Below, one piece after another: positions 45,190-53,666 of a DNA stretch of 64,000 bases. The notes beneath the pieces were generated by a model that saw nothing but the letters and a program-made list of their open reading frames with translations, was not told the origin of the DNA and made no database searches. A program made the position numbers and the translations under genes. Origin of the DNA: JL08 sp963765555 (GTDB lineage: Bacteria > Pseudomonadota > Alphaproteobacteria > Rhodobacterales > Rhodobacteraceae); assembly GCA_963765555.1 (NCBI GenBank), contig CAVXWX010000001.1, positions 186,001 to 250,000 on the forward strand, given 5' to 3'. Numbering within the stretch: the first letter of the stretch is position 1; the number at the start of each line of letters is the position of its first letter.

Positions 45190-46094
45190 TGTGCCTCTCC
45201 CGTGATCTGGGAAATGGTTGTGTTCATGGTGCGAATAACCTCGGCCAGTTCGCGTTTGTCATCTTTGTTCAGCGGTTGCAGCGGTTTGCGTGGCGGTCCG
45301 GCGTCTATCCCGCGCAGGGTCAGGCCGTATTTGATGCACTGGATAAATTTGCCGCCCTGTTCCAGCACCCGCATCAGGGGCAGCATGGCCGACATGATCG
45401 CGCGGCCTTTGGTAAAATCCCCCTCGACGGCGCAGGCGCGATAAAGCGCGATATGCGCCTTGGGCGCGAAGTTCGATCCGGCGCAAACCCAACTGCGGGC
45501 ACCCCATGCGAAAAATTCCAGCGCCTGATCGTCCATGCCGCAGGACAACGCGATATGGGGATAGTCCCGTGCCAGCATGTGCAGGCGGTTGATATCTCCG
45601 CTGCTTTCCTTGATGGCGCAAAAATTGGGGGACCGTCCCAACCGGTCCAAAGTTTCTTCGTCCATGTTGACAGACATGCGCCCCGGATAATTGTACAGCA
45701 TCACCGGCAGGTTGGCAGCGCGGTCAACCGCCAGCGCGTGCAGGGCAATTTCGCGCCCTGTCGGGTAGGCATAAGGCGGCGTTGCAACCAGAATAGCATC
45801 GGCCTTGTGGGCCTTGGCCGCCAGTGCGAATTCGATGCTGTCCTCGGTACGGATCGCGCCGGTGCCGATAATGACGGGCACGCGATCCTTAATCAGGTCG
45901 GTGGCGCGTTTCATCATCCACACCCGTTCAGCGGCCGTTTGCGCATAGTATTCGCCGGTTGTGCCCGCCACGATAATGCCGTTTACGCCGGCCCCGATCA
46001 GATATTCGACAGTGTCGGCCAAGGCCTGTTCGTTGACGGTGAAATCATCATGATAGGGCGTGACCAGCGGGGTATAGATGCCTTCAAACTGCAT
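45186..46094 (-). CDS. Dihydrodipicolinate synthase family protein (class I aldolase/deaminase)
   Basis: The 302-residue TIM-barrel protein has the family signature GTTGE at 44-48, the Schiff-base Lys 162 in AIKESSGD and the proton-relay Tyr 134 in LYNYPGR. The family includes DapA, N-acetylneuraminate lyase, sugar-acid aldolases and pyrroline-4-hydroxy-2-carboxylate deaminase of hydroxyproline catabolism. Its place in an operon with an aldehyde dehydrogenase, proC-like reductase and FAD oxidase argues for a catabolic lyase or deaminase rather than lysine synthesis. AAGGAG lies about 10 bases before the ATG. The start lies 11 bases inside the gntR gene end. Confidence 0.87.
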   Translation of the reverse strand: MQFEGIYTPLVTPYHDDFTVNEQALADTVEYLIGAGVNGIIVAGTTGEYYAQTAAERVWMMKRATDLIKDRVPVIIGTGAIRTEDSIEFALAAKAHKADAILVATPPYAYPTGREIALHALAVDRAANLPVMLYNYPGRMSVNMDEETLDRLGRSPNFCAIKESSGDINRLHMLARDYPHIALSCGMDDQALEFFAWGARSWVCAGSNFAPKAHIALYRACAVEGDFTKGRAIMSAMLPLMRVLEQGGKFIQCIKYGLTLRGIDAGPPRKPLQPLNKDDKRELAEVIRTMNTTISQITGEAQ

Positions 46095-46788
46095 TGCGGC
46101 GCTCCTTGAGCGATATCACATCCAGGGGCAGAGGGTCTGGGGTGACAAAGCGTTCCAGTCGATCTTTCGACAGATCCCAGTGTTGTAATGTCAGGTCGAT
46201 GGCCAAGGCCGGTTCACGGGCTTCGATGGCACAAATCATCGCGTCATGTTGATCGCAGGCCTTTTTCACCAAGGCCTGTTCCTTGTCGGATTCCGGACGA
46301 TAGAAAGTCTGGCTCAACCGTGTGTGATCAATCAGCATCCGGCTTAAGCTGGCCACCAGATAGGGGTTGTGGGCCATTTCGCCGATGATGGCATGAAAAC
46401 GGTGGTTCAACATCGCGGCTTGCGCGGCCTGTGCGGTTTGTGTTGCCATGGCAAACTGGGCTTGGGTTTTCTTCAGGTCTTCAATCTGGGCAGGTTGCCG
46501 GTTTTCAGCGGCCAGGCGGGCGATATTGGCATAGATCAGCGGCGCAGTCTGAAAGAACGTGCGCATTGTGTTGAGATCCATCGACGCCACCTTGGCACCG
46601 CGATTTTCCGCAAGCTCAAGATAACCGTCGCCGGCCAGACGCTGCACGATTTCACGCAAGGGTGTGCGCGAGATCCCGTAATGATCGGCAAGAGTGACCT
46701 CGTCCAGATCCGAGCCGGGGCCCAAATCCAGTGTCAGAATTCTAAGCCTGAGATCGTTCAAACAATCCAGTTTTCGGGATTTCACCAC
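46084..46788 (-). CDS. GntR family transcriptional regulator, FCD subfamily
   Basis: The 234-residue regulator has an N-terminal winged helix (LDEVTLADHYGISRTPLREIVQRLAGDGYLEL, residues about 28-59) and a C-terminal FCD all-helical sensor domain with metal-ligand-like His residues (FHAIIGEMAHNPYL, CDQHDAMICAI). The start is a GTG at 46788, with a second GTG one codon on. It is first in the amine/betaine operon, and a perfect palindrome lies 35 bases upstream of the start, so autoregulation of the whole operon is likely. The ligand is probably the pathway substrate or an intermediate. Confidence 0.9.
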   Translation of the reverse strand: MVKSRKLDCLNDLRLRILTLDLGPGSDLDEVTLADHYGISRTPLREIVQRLAGDGYLELAENRGAKVASMDLNTMRTFFQTAPLIYANIARLAAENRQPAQIEDLKKTQAQFAMATQTAQAAQAAMLNHRFHAIIGEMAHNPYLVASLSRMLIDHTRLSQTFYRPESDKEQALVKKACDQHDAMICAIEAREPALAIDLTLQHWDLSKDRLERFVTPDPLPLDVISLKERRNAV

Positions 46789-46822
46789 GGGTCCGACTCC
46801 GCTTTTTCAGATTGTGGACATA

Positions 46823-46832
46823 TTGTATACAA
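46823..46832. promoter_or_regulatory. Putative GntR operator, perfect palindrome TTGTATACAA
   Basis: A perfect 10-base palindrome in an AT-rich stretch lies 34 bases upstream of the GntR start and 56 bases from the glcD-like stop. TTGTATACAA matches the core of FadR/VanR-type GntR operators (TNGTATACNA-like). Its position in the only sizeable gap before the operon suggests it controls gntR and the five genes after it. Confidence 0.7.
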
Positions 46833-46888
46833 ATAATTAATGCGCAAACAGATGCTGAGTTAAGCCACTGCTTCAACCTTGGAAATAT

Positions 46889-48286
46889 TCAGTATTCAGG
46901 GATGTTGGTTGCGATGACCTTGCCGGGATTCATAATCCCGTTCGAATCCAAAGCGGATTTTATCATCCGCATGAGTGTCAGTTTTCCTGCATCGCCAAAC
47001 CGGTCCAGATCGGGTCGCTTTTCGATCCCGATACCATGTTCCGCGGAAAAGGATGCGCCCGACTGTGCCAAGCCATTGTAAACAATTTCAGAAATCGCAT
47101 CGTGCAGAGGGCCGATTTCAGCGTCGCCAGAGATTGTCAGATGCAGGTTGCCATCCCCAAGATGCCCCATCACGAATGTCCGGATAGACGGGTGTAGCCT
47201 GCCAAGCGCGTCTGTTGTGCGGGTGACATAGCGGTCAAGCATGCTGTGGGGCAGCGAAACATCATACCAGAAGTTGTTGGAAAACGTCTTTTCCAATGCC
47301 CAACTGTCTTCGCGTACCTTCCAGATGTTGTTTCGTTCGCGGTCATTCTGGGCCACGATCACATCTTCGCATCCGGCCTTGTCCAATTGCTCTGCCAGAG
47401 ATTCCAGAAACGTGTCGACTGATCCGTCCAGAGGTTCCATTTCAAAAGCAACGTGGACAGCGCGATCCGGGGCTGGAAGAACGGTTTGCAGACCCAGTGC
47501 CATGGCCGTTTGCACGGCATAGTCGCGCCACATAATCTCGGCCCGCAACAGGCGAGCTGACGGCATGGCATTCAAGGTGTGAAACATGTTTAGCGCAGTT
47601 ATCGTGTCAGCAAATGACGCGATAAAGGTGCAGCAAACACCGGGTGCGGGTGCAAGCCGCAAAACAGCGCGGGTGATTACGCCCAACGTGCCTTCGGACC
47701 CAATAAACAATTGCTTTACGTCGATGCCTTCATTGGCCTTGGTGACCCGTTTCAGGTCGGACATAACGATGCCTGTTGCCGAAACTGCCTCAAGCCCGAG
47801 AACACGGTTGCGCATGATACCGTTTCGAAACGCCTCGCCCCCGCCGGCATTGGTGGCGATCATGCCGCCGATGGTCGCTGTGGCTCGTGCGCCGATGTCA
47901 ATGCCAGCACACAGGCCGTGCTTGTGCGCTGCGTGATCAAGCGCTTCTAATGTGGTGCCGGCCGCGACATGCGCGATCCGGTTGACCGGATCAATTTCAA
48001 TCTCGCCTAGTAGTCTGGCACTGCTGACAATCACCTGTCCCGCATTTGAAACTGCGCCCCCTGCAAGGCCTGTCAATCCGCCTTGGGGCACAACAGACAC
48101 CCCGAAACGGTTGCACAGCTTCAGAATGTCAGAAACCTGTGCCGTTGATGTCGGGCGCACGGCGCAAGTTGCACCAAGGTTTTCAGCGTGAAACCCGTAA
48201 TCCTGCATGGCAAGATCTTCGGCAGCCCGAATGGATTTGGCACCGCAAATCTTTTCCAGCGCGTTCACAAATAGCGGGTCAATCAT
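46889..48286 (-). CDS. FAD-linked D-2-hydroxyacid dehydrogenase (GlcD/D-lactate dehydrogenase type)
   Basis: The 465-residue oxidase has the vanillyl-alcohol-oxidase FAD fold, with VVPQGGLTGLAGGAV near residues 66-80, IGGMIATNAGGGEAFRNGIMR and FIGSEGTLGVITRAVLRL for FAD binding. The C-terminal substrate domain has FVMGHLGDGNLHLTI and ASFSAEHGIGIEKR with the metal-ligand His residues. It likely oxidises D-lactate, glycolate or 2-hydroxyglutarate to the keto acid. It begins 27 bases after the DUF6505 stop and ends 100 bases before gntR, so it may belong to the tail of the formate dehydrogenase accessory operon or stand alone. The substrate is unassigned. Confidence 0.88.
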   Translation of the reverse strand: MIDPLFVNALEKICGAKSIRAAEDLAMQDYGFHAENLGATCAVRPTSTAQVSDILKLCNRFGVSVVPQGGLTGLAGGAVSNAGQVIVSSARLLGEIEIDPVNRIAHVAAGTTLEALDHAAHKHGLCAGIDIGARATATIGGMIATNAGGGEAFRNGIMRNRVLGLEAVSATGIVMSDLKRVTKANEGIDVKQLFIGSEGTLGVITRAVLRLAPAPGVCCTFIASFADTITALNMFHTLNAMPSARLLRAEIMWRDYAVQTAMALGLQTVLPAPDRAVHVAFEMEPLDGSVDTFLESLAEQLDKAGCEDVIVAQNDRERNNIWKVREDSWALEKTFSNNFWYDVSLPHSMLDRYVTRTTDALGRLHPSIRTFVMGHLGDGNLHLTISGDAEIGPLHDAISEIVYNGLAQSGASFSAEHGIGIEKRPDLDRFGDAGKLTLMRMIKSALDSNGIMNPGKVIATNIPEY

Positions 48287-48313
48287 TGGCGGCCGTTTCC
48301 AAATCTCTTTGGG

Positions 48314-48910
48314 TTATAACCGCATGGATTGATTGTTGCGGGCAAGTAATAGAAAGACAGGCATCACACCGGCAACCCGCGCATGCTTCGCTTTCCTAGT
48401 GTTGGTGCGGTCGTCTTCGTCCAACGATCCGTGAATGGCGAACTGGTCCAGTCCGGCGGCTTGTGGTTCGATCATCCGAAACGCCTCTTTCACGCCGGCC
48501 TCTGTCAACTCGCGGCTCAGCATCAGCAGCGTATTCGGGGCCTGCCCGTCGCAGAGTTCTGCCATTTGCGTCAGTTCAGCCGATGCAACACCGCGCGCGG
48601 CTTCGATGGATGGGGCGCCGTAATGGCTGACGAAGTGGGCCGCCAGCAGATCTGTCAGAACCGCGAACTCGGCGGGTTCGATCTTTGTGATTGCAACAAC
48701 CGATACCCGCCCGAAGGTTTCCAGCCCCAGCCAGCCATTGGTAAAGGCCTGTTTGGCCTTGCCTGTCAGATCACCTTCGGACCAGTTCGAGAATTCGAAG
48801 CCACCTGAAATGCACCATTCACCGGTGCGGGCCGGTGTGTGAAAGATGTTCATATCGCTTTCATCGAAATGGATTGCGCGGGCCAGATATGCGGGGGCAC
48901 CGTCTGTCAT
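48314..48910 (-). CDS. DUF6505 family protein, with C-terminal extension
   Basis: The 198-residue protein begins MTDGAPAYLARAIHFDESDMNIF. Its body (GEWCISGGFEFSNW, KAKQAFTNGWLGLETFGR, HFVSHYGAPSIEAAR) matches my recollection of DUF6505, a Rhodobacterales/Rhizobiales family found with formate dehydrogenase genes. The conserved part ends near AFRMIEPQ. The remaining 45 or so residues (from AGLDQFAIHG to the stop) do not look like the family and could be a lineage extension or another unnoticed frameshift. The start ATG at 48908-48910 is preferred over an upstream one. It lies 22 bases after the ligase-like gene. Molecular role unknown. Confidence 0.72.
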   Translation of the reverse strand: MTDGAPAYLARAIHFDESDMNIFHTPARTGEWCISGGFEFSNWSEGDLTGKAKQAFTNGWLGLETFGRVSVVAITKIEPAEFAVLTDLLAAHFVSHYGAPSIEAARGVASAELTQMAELCDGQAPNTLLMLSRELTEAGVKEAFRMIEPQAAGLDQFAIHGSLDEDDRTNTRKAKHARVAGVMPVFLLLARNNQSMRL

Positions 48911-48932
48911 TTTGAAGACTCCAGAACGCGGG

Positions 48933-49613
48933 TCAGGGGGATAAGATGGGTCGTTTCGCCGGACGAAGCAGCATGCCGAATTTTTCATCGATACCCAGAA
49001 ATGTACCGCTCAGATCGCCGAATGCGACACTCTCGCCGATATCGCTGGACAAGCCGCGCCATTCGTTGTGCACAACTGCCGTGCCTTCGTCTGCCCAGCG
49101 GCTGATCCAGACCAGCGTATGGCGCGCCCAACTTTCAAGAAGCTGGACAGCATCCACATCTGCGCACCCTTCGGCGTAAAGGGCGGTTTGATCGGGCGTG
49201 TGACCCATATCGTCCGACGCGGGCCAAAGCGGAATCTCCAACCCGATAATCAACCAATCGGGCACCTGTTCGGGATCATCGGTTGATGCAACGGCCCGCA
49301 ACCTGCCACAGGACGCCCCGTTGACCAGGATTCCACCTTTCCAGTCGAGATGGACGGCCACCTCTGGCGGCGCCAATGCGCCCAAGGCGTTCTGGAACCC
49401 GACGCCACAGGCGGGCAACATGGCCATGGCATCCGCCAGTGGCACTTCTGGCACCAGTACGATTGCCGCCCGCAATTCTGTTGGTGCCAGATTGTAAACG
49501 ATCAAACCCGCATCACACCCGATCGCGGCCTGTGCCTGCGCCGTATCAAAGGGATCGGTGTCGCCGGATACGGCAAAGCCGCTCATCAGCGGGGGAAAGG
49601 TGGGCGTGGTCAT
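48933..49613 (-). CDS. Biotin/lipoate-protein ligase family protein
   Basis: The 226-residue protein shows a shortened BPL/LplA-like core, with HLDWKGGILVNGASCGRLR corresponding to the ligand-binding strand and WLIIGLEIPLWP downstream. Residues essential in true ligases are only partly recognisable, so it may not attach lipoate or biotin. This subfamily occurs beside mrp and DUF6505 in formate dehydrogenase loci of Rhodobacterales. The ATG overlaps the mrp stop by 4 bases (ATGA), showing translational coupling. A role in cofactor handling for the dehydrogenase is a guess from context. Confidence 0.75.
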   Translation of the reverse strand: MTTPTFPPLMSGFAVSGDTDPFDTAQAQAAIGCDAGLIVYNLAPTELRAAIVLVPEVPLADAMAMLPACGVGFQNALGALAPPEVAVHLDWKGGILVNGASCGRLRAVASTDDPEQVPDWLIIGLEIPLWPASDDMGHTPDQTALYAEGCADVDAVQLLESWARHTLVWISRWADEGTAVVHNEWRGLSSDIGESVAFGDLSGTFLGIDEKFGMLLRPAKRPILSP

Positions 49614-50679
49614 GCGTTACCATCCGCAATCAGGGCCCGCGCGACATTGCGAAACGCTTGTGCCTGCGCGACTGTCCGGTTTTGACACGACGATCGGCGC
49701 ACCGCCATCGGCAGCCAGACGGATATCCAGATGCAAGCGGAATTTCCGCCATCAGCGGCACGCCGATTTTGGCGGCTTCGCTGACAACACCGCCATGACC
49801 GAAAATATGTTCTTCGTGGCCGCAGGCCGAACAGATATGGGTGCTCATGTTTTCGATCATGCCCAGAATTGGGGTGCCCAGCTGGTTGAACATGTCGATG
49901 CCTTTCCGGGCGTCGATCAACGCAACATCCTGCGGGGTAGATACGATGATCGCGCCGTTCAACTGGGCCTTTTGCGCCAGTGTCATCTGCACATCGCCCG
50001 TGCCGGGCGGCAGATCGACCAATAGCACATCCAGCGCGCCCCACTGGACCTGCGACAGCATCTGCTGAAGCGCACCCATCAACATCGGCCCGCGCCAGAC
50101 AACGGCCTGATCTTCGTTCGCCATCAACCCCAGCGACATCATCGTGACGCCGTGATTCCGCATCGGCAGGATCGTCTTGCCATCGGGCGAGGCCGGGCGC
50201 CCCGATACACCGAGCATGCGCGGCTGGGACGGGCCATAAACATCGGCATCGAGCAACCCCACGCGCCGGCCTTCGGCTGCAAGCGCGCAGGCCAGATTTG
50301 CGGACACGGTAGATTTTCCAACGCCGCCTTTGCCCGAAGCAATGGCAACGATCCGGTCAATGCCGGGAATTTTCTGGGGGCCCTTCGCTTCGGCAGGGCG
50401 CGACGGTTTCAGATCGGGGGGCGGCGCGCTTGTTGTGTGGGCTGTCATAATCGCGGATACGCTGGCGATATCCGGCATTGCCTTTAACGCCGCCTCGGCT
50501 TCTGCGCGCACGGGTTCCATTTTCGCGGCCAGAGACGGGGCCACTTCAAACACAAACCGCACTGCGCCTTCGTCTACCGACAAAGCCCGCACAAGGCCTG
50601 CTGCCATGATATCCTGACCCGAAAACGGATCCTTGATGGTTTTCAGTACGGAAAGTACGTCGTCGCGCGTTACCGGCAC
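49610..50679 (-). pseudogene. mrp: Mrp/NBP35 family Fe-S carrier ATPase, two frameshifts near the 3' end
   Basis: The N-terminal 335 or so residues are intact: a DUF59/MIP18-like domain (residues 1-80), the deviant Walker A GKGGVGKS at 116-123, LLVDLPPGTGDVQMTL, and the cluster-binding CxxC in ICSACGH. The last 30 residues need two corrections, an extra base at 49735-49736 and another near 49670, after which the sequence reads LHLDIRLAADGGAPIVVSKP then AQAFRNVARALIADGNA. Repaired length is about 355 residues. The protein carries or assembles [4Fe-4S] clusters, probably for the Fe-S-rich formate dehydrogenase. It starts with GTG one base after the DUF6494 stop. Confidence 0.9.
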
Positions 50680-50680
50680 T

Positions 50681-50875
50681 TCAGTTATCCTGACCTGTGA
50701 TTTTTCCCGTCACGACATGTTCCAGATCCAAGCCCGGAATTGTCAAAACCACTTTGGCGTCAAAGCTTTGGCCGCTGGTGGATTTTCCGCGCATCGCTTC
50801 TTCGATGGCTTGTTGTGATGTTACCCCAACCTGTTTGAGGAATTTGCGCATCGACATATTGAATTCTTCGCTCAT
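50681..50875 (-). CDS. DUF6494 family small protein
   Basis: A 64-residue soluble protein (MSEEFNMSMRKFLKQVGVTSQ onward) matching DUF6494, a short family I associate with formate dehydrogenase loci of Rhodobacterales. It is first in the minus-strand accessory operon (DUF6494, mrp, ligase-like, DUF6505) and is divergent from the cytochrome gene with a 98-base gap that should carry both promoters. Function unknown. Confidence 0.8.
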   Translation of the reverse strand: MSEEFNMSMRKFLKQVGVTSQQAIEEAMRGKSTSGQSFDAKVVLTIPGLDLEHVVTGKITGQDN

Positions 50876-50973
50876 CAGCTTGTGCTCCTTTGATCGGATT
50901 GTCCGAAATGTTGACCCGCGGCGTGATGTGCCGCTAGGCTTCTGGCCTGCGGTTCAGGCAAAAAGAGGTTGGT

Positions 50974-51720
50974 ATGCGTATTTTGTGGTGCACACTTGGC
51001 GTTTGGCTGTGGATGGTCAACCTTGCGCAAGCGGATGACAAAACTTTCCGCCTTGTGATTCCCGATGCTCTGGAAAAGACAGGCCTGCCTGATCACCTTG
51101 TGCCGCGGTTTTCGCTTAAGACCTCGGTCAAGGTGTCGCGGGTGACATCGGGCGAACAGGCCGAGTTGGTGCTGAACACCGACAATCGCGGACCGGCTGT
51201 TTTCGAAGGTCCGGACGGGATCTGGTATCTGGAGGTTGTGCAAAGCACGCCGGCCGCGGACCGGTTCGTGAAATGGCTTGGCTCGGACGCTGGCGGGCGG
51301 GCGATAACAGGGTTTCAGCCGGACGGTGGCGCACGGTTTACTTTGCCGGTTGTCGCCGAAGTCGACGAGGCACCGGTAATCCGCGACGGTGATGCCATCG
51401 CGGGCGAACAATTGTCGCTGGTGCATTGTGGCCGTTGCCATGTTGTGAATGAAAAGAACCGCATGAAAGCCATCGGATCGACCCCGTCCTTTGCCCTGAT
51501 CCGGGCGCTGGACAACTGGGAATTCCGGTTCGAGGCGTTTTACGCACTTAAGCCGCATCCGGCCTTCACGCAGGTCGAGGGCATTACCCAGCCCTTTGAT
51601 CCGGCCCGCCCGTCGCCGATCGAACCGATGCGGATGAGCGGCCAGGATCTGGACGCAATCCTTGCCTACGTTGTCACGATCGAACCGGCCGATTTGGGCG
51701 CGCCTCTGCAAACTCAGTGA
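50974..51720 (+). CDS. c-type cytochrome fused to a remnant substrate-binding-like domain
   Basis: The 248-residue protein has a signal peptide (MRILWCTLGVWLWMVNLAQA). A single heme site CGRCH lies at 152-156, with a likely Met axial ligand in EPMRMSG near residue 220, so the C-terminal 100 residues form a mono-heme cytochrome c domain. The N-terminal part (DALEKTGLPDHLVPRFSLKT and AADRFVKWLGSDAGGRAITG) resembles the first and last segments of molybdate/tungstate-type binding proteins, with the middle missing. It overlaps the convergent ferredoxin-like gene by 7 bases. It may accept electrons in the formate dehydrogenase system. The binding-protein resemblance is visual and needs profile searching. 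Confidence 0.75.
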   Translation: MRILWCTLGVWLWMVNLAQADDKTFRLVIPDALEKTGLPDHLVPRFSLKTSVKVSRVTSGEQAELVLNTDNRGPAVFEGPDGIWYLEVVQSTPAADRFVKWLGSDAGGRAITGFQPDGGARFTLPVVAEVDEAPVIRDGDAIAGEQLSLVHCGRCHVVNEKNRMKAIGSTPSFALIRALDNWEFRFEAFYALKPHPAFTQVEGITQPFDPARPSPIEPMRMSGQDLDAILAYVVTIEPADLGAPLQTQ

Positions 51721-53666
51721 TCCTTGCGCTTTGAAAAATAATCGTCGCTGGTGCGCACTTTCGGGCGTTCTCCGGCGGCAAACGGGTTGTCGTCGGAATG
51801 GTACTGCGCCTGAATGCGGCAATTGTCGCACATCTGGATCATTCTGGCGGCTTTCGGGTTGGAAAACATTGCGTGTTTCCCGGCAAGCTTTTCGGTGATC
51901 CGTTCGACAGTCGATTTCACACCAAACAGGCTGCCGCATTCAATACATGCAAACGGTTCTTCTTCGTTCAGGATAACCTGCGTAAAGGCGGCATCTGTCA
52001 GATTGAACTGCGGTTTCAGCGTGATCGCCTGTTCGGGACAAATGTTGCTGCACAGGCCGCACTGCAAACAGGCATCTTCCTGAAAGCGCAATTGGGGTTT
52101 GTCGGGGTTTTCGGCCAATGCTCCGGACGGGCAAAGCGACACACAGGACAAACACAAGGTGCAGGCATCCGTGTCGACCAGAACCGCGCCATAAGGTGCG
52201 GATTCCGGCAAGGGGACAATGGTCGCATCCGGAACCAGCGCCTTGGCAGCGGTGCGGGCGACCTGCCGTCGCGTGCCCATGGGCAAGATCGGATCATGGG
52301 TGATATCGCACGGGCCAGCATCAAAGAGAGCATCCGACAATGCATCAGGGTCGGTCACATCAAGAAGGTTGATTTTGGCCCCCGCGATTGCAGTTGCCAG
52401 TTCCGTTTCACGGGTCAGCGTTTCGCGATCAGACTGCGGCGACAGCAAAACAGATACAAACGAAAAACCGGACCCGAGCGCAGCCAGCATTTCAGCATGC
52501 CCGAACCCGGCAAGTGCCGTCACTTCCATGGGAATGACGTCGGCAGGCAGGCCCCGCCCGAAGCGGGCCGACAGGGATATCATCTCGTCACCGAAGCTAT
52601 CATCATGCACGAGAAGGCGCGGCGCCGTACCCGCCTCTTTTCTGTAGGTTGAGGCCAGAACCTGAACCCGCCGGAACACTGTATCAACCGTCGGGGCATC
52701 ATATGAAATTGCGCCGGACGGGCACAGGGCGGAACAGGCACCGCATCCGGCGCATACCATCGGATCAATCGCGACGTGTTCGCCCGCTGATGTGATGGCG
52801 CCGGTGGGGCATGCGTTCAGACAGTTTGAACATGCCGGTTTTTCGGCGCGGGAATGGGCGCACAAGGATGGTTCGAGACGCACATAAAGCGGTTTTTCGA
52901 ATGTTCCGACCAGTTGTGATGCCTGCAAGATCACATCCGCGACAGACGGACTGTACGATGGATCGGCGCGCAGGTATCCCTCGCGTTTTTCATGTGCCGG
53001 AAACAGCGGAGACTGACCCGAAAAATCAACGATTATATCGCATTGCGATGACGCGCCCGCCTTGGGGGGCGAAAAAACAGCGCTGCCACGTCCGCCCGGT
53101 TCGATTTCTTGCAAGGCATCAAATGTCAGATCAAACCCACCCAGAGCGCCGCGCGCCATGTCGATGCGTCCGCGCACAATATCAAAGCCGTTTTCCCGTT
53201 CCGGCGCGGTCTCATCGGTCAACAGGACGGTTACGCTCAGGATATCCTTAAGCTTTCTTGCCGCATCAAGCGCCACCGCACCGGGGCCGATGATCAGGCA
53301 GATACCTTCGGAAACCACATCCAGCGATTTGCCTTCGGTGACCGGTAAAAGTGCCTCGGCGGCCAAGGCGGCCATTTTGGGTAGTTTATTGGTGCTGTCT
53401 GCAGACCATCCCGCACGGTCACGCAGGTCGACAAAACCGGGGATATCCACGTCCAGATCGTGGGCCAATTCCTCGAATCGCGCCCGTTCTTGTTGGCATG
53501 CGATTATCGCATCTCCGGACGCGATCGCCTTGGCCGCCAGATCAATCTGTGTGGTGCACAGCGCAGTATGCAGCCGCGAACATGCCAATCCTGTTGCGTT
53601 CGACAACCCGTCCGCATCTATTGATTGGGTCCCCAAACAATCACATATTATCAAGTGTTTAGGCAT
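51714..53666 (-). CDS. Large multi-[4Fe-4S] ferredoxin-type protein
   Basis: The 650-residue protein has a first Cys-rich part (CAHSRAEKPACSNCLNACPTGAI, then CAGCGACSALCPSGAI, near residues 270-320) and a second (CTLCLSCVSLCPSGAL and CLQCGLCSNICPEQAI, near 502-547), giving at least four [4Fe-4S] clusters. A C-terminal CIECG plus CDNCR may bind another metal. The N-terminal 250 residues resemble the NAD/FAD-type scaffold seen in HdrA-like or heterodisulfide-related proteins (IIGPGAVALDAARKL) but lack a clear GxGxxG. No signal peptide is seen, so it is cytoplasmic. Its divergent position beside DUF3305 suggests electron transfer or maturation for the formate dehydrogenase. Confidence 0.82.
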   Translation of the reverse strand: MPKHLIICDCLGTQSIDADGLSNATGLACSRLHTALCTTQIDLAAKAIASGDAIIACQQERARFEELAHDLDVDIPGFVDLRDRAGWSADSTNKLPKMAALAAEALLPVTEGKSLDVVSEGICLIIGPGAVALDAARKLKDILSVTVLLTDETAPERENGFDIVRGRIDMARGALGGFDLTFDALQEIEPGGRGSAVFSPPKAGASSQCDIIVDFSGQSPLFPAHEKREGYLRADPSYSPSVADVILQASQLVGTFEKPLYVRLEPSLCAHSRAEKPACSNCLNACPTGAITSAGEHVAIDPMVCAGCGACSALCPSGAISYDAPTVDTVFRRVQVLASTYRKEAGTAPRLLVHDDSFGDEMISLSARFGRGLPADVIPMEVTALAGFGHAEMLAALGSGFSFVSVLLSPQSDRETLTRETELATAIAGAKINLLDVTDPDALSDALFDAGPCDITHDPILPMGTRRQVARTAAKALVPDATIVPLPESAPYGAVLVDTDACTLCLSCVSLCPSGALAENPDKPQLRFQEDACLQCGLCSNICPEQAITLKPQFNLTDAAFTQVILNEEEPFACIECGSLFGVKSTVERITEKLAGKHAMFSNPKAARMIQMCDNCRIQAQYHSDDNPFAAGERPKVRTSDDYFSKRKDH

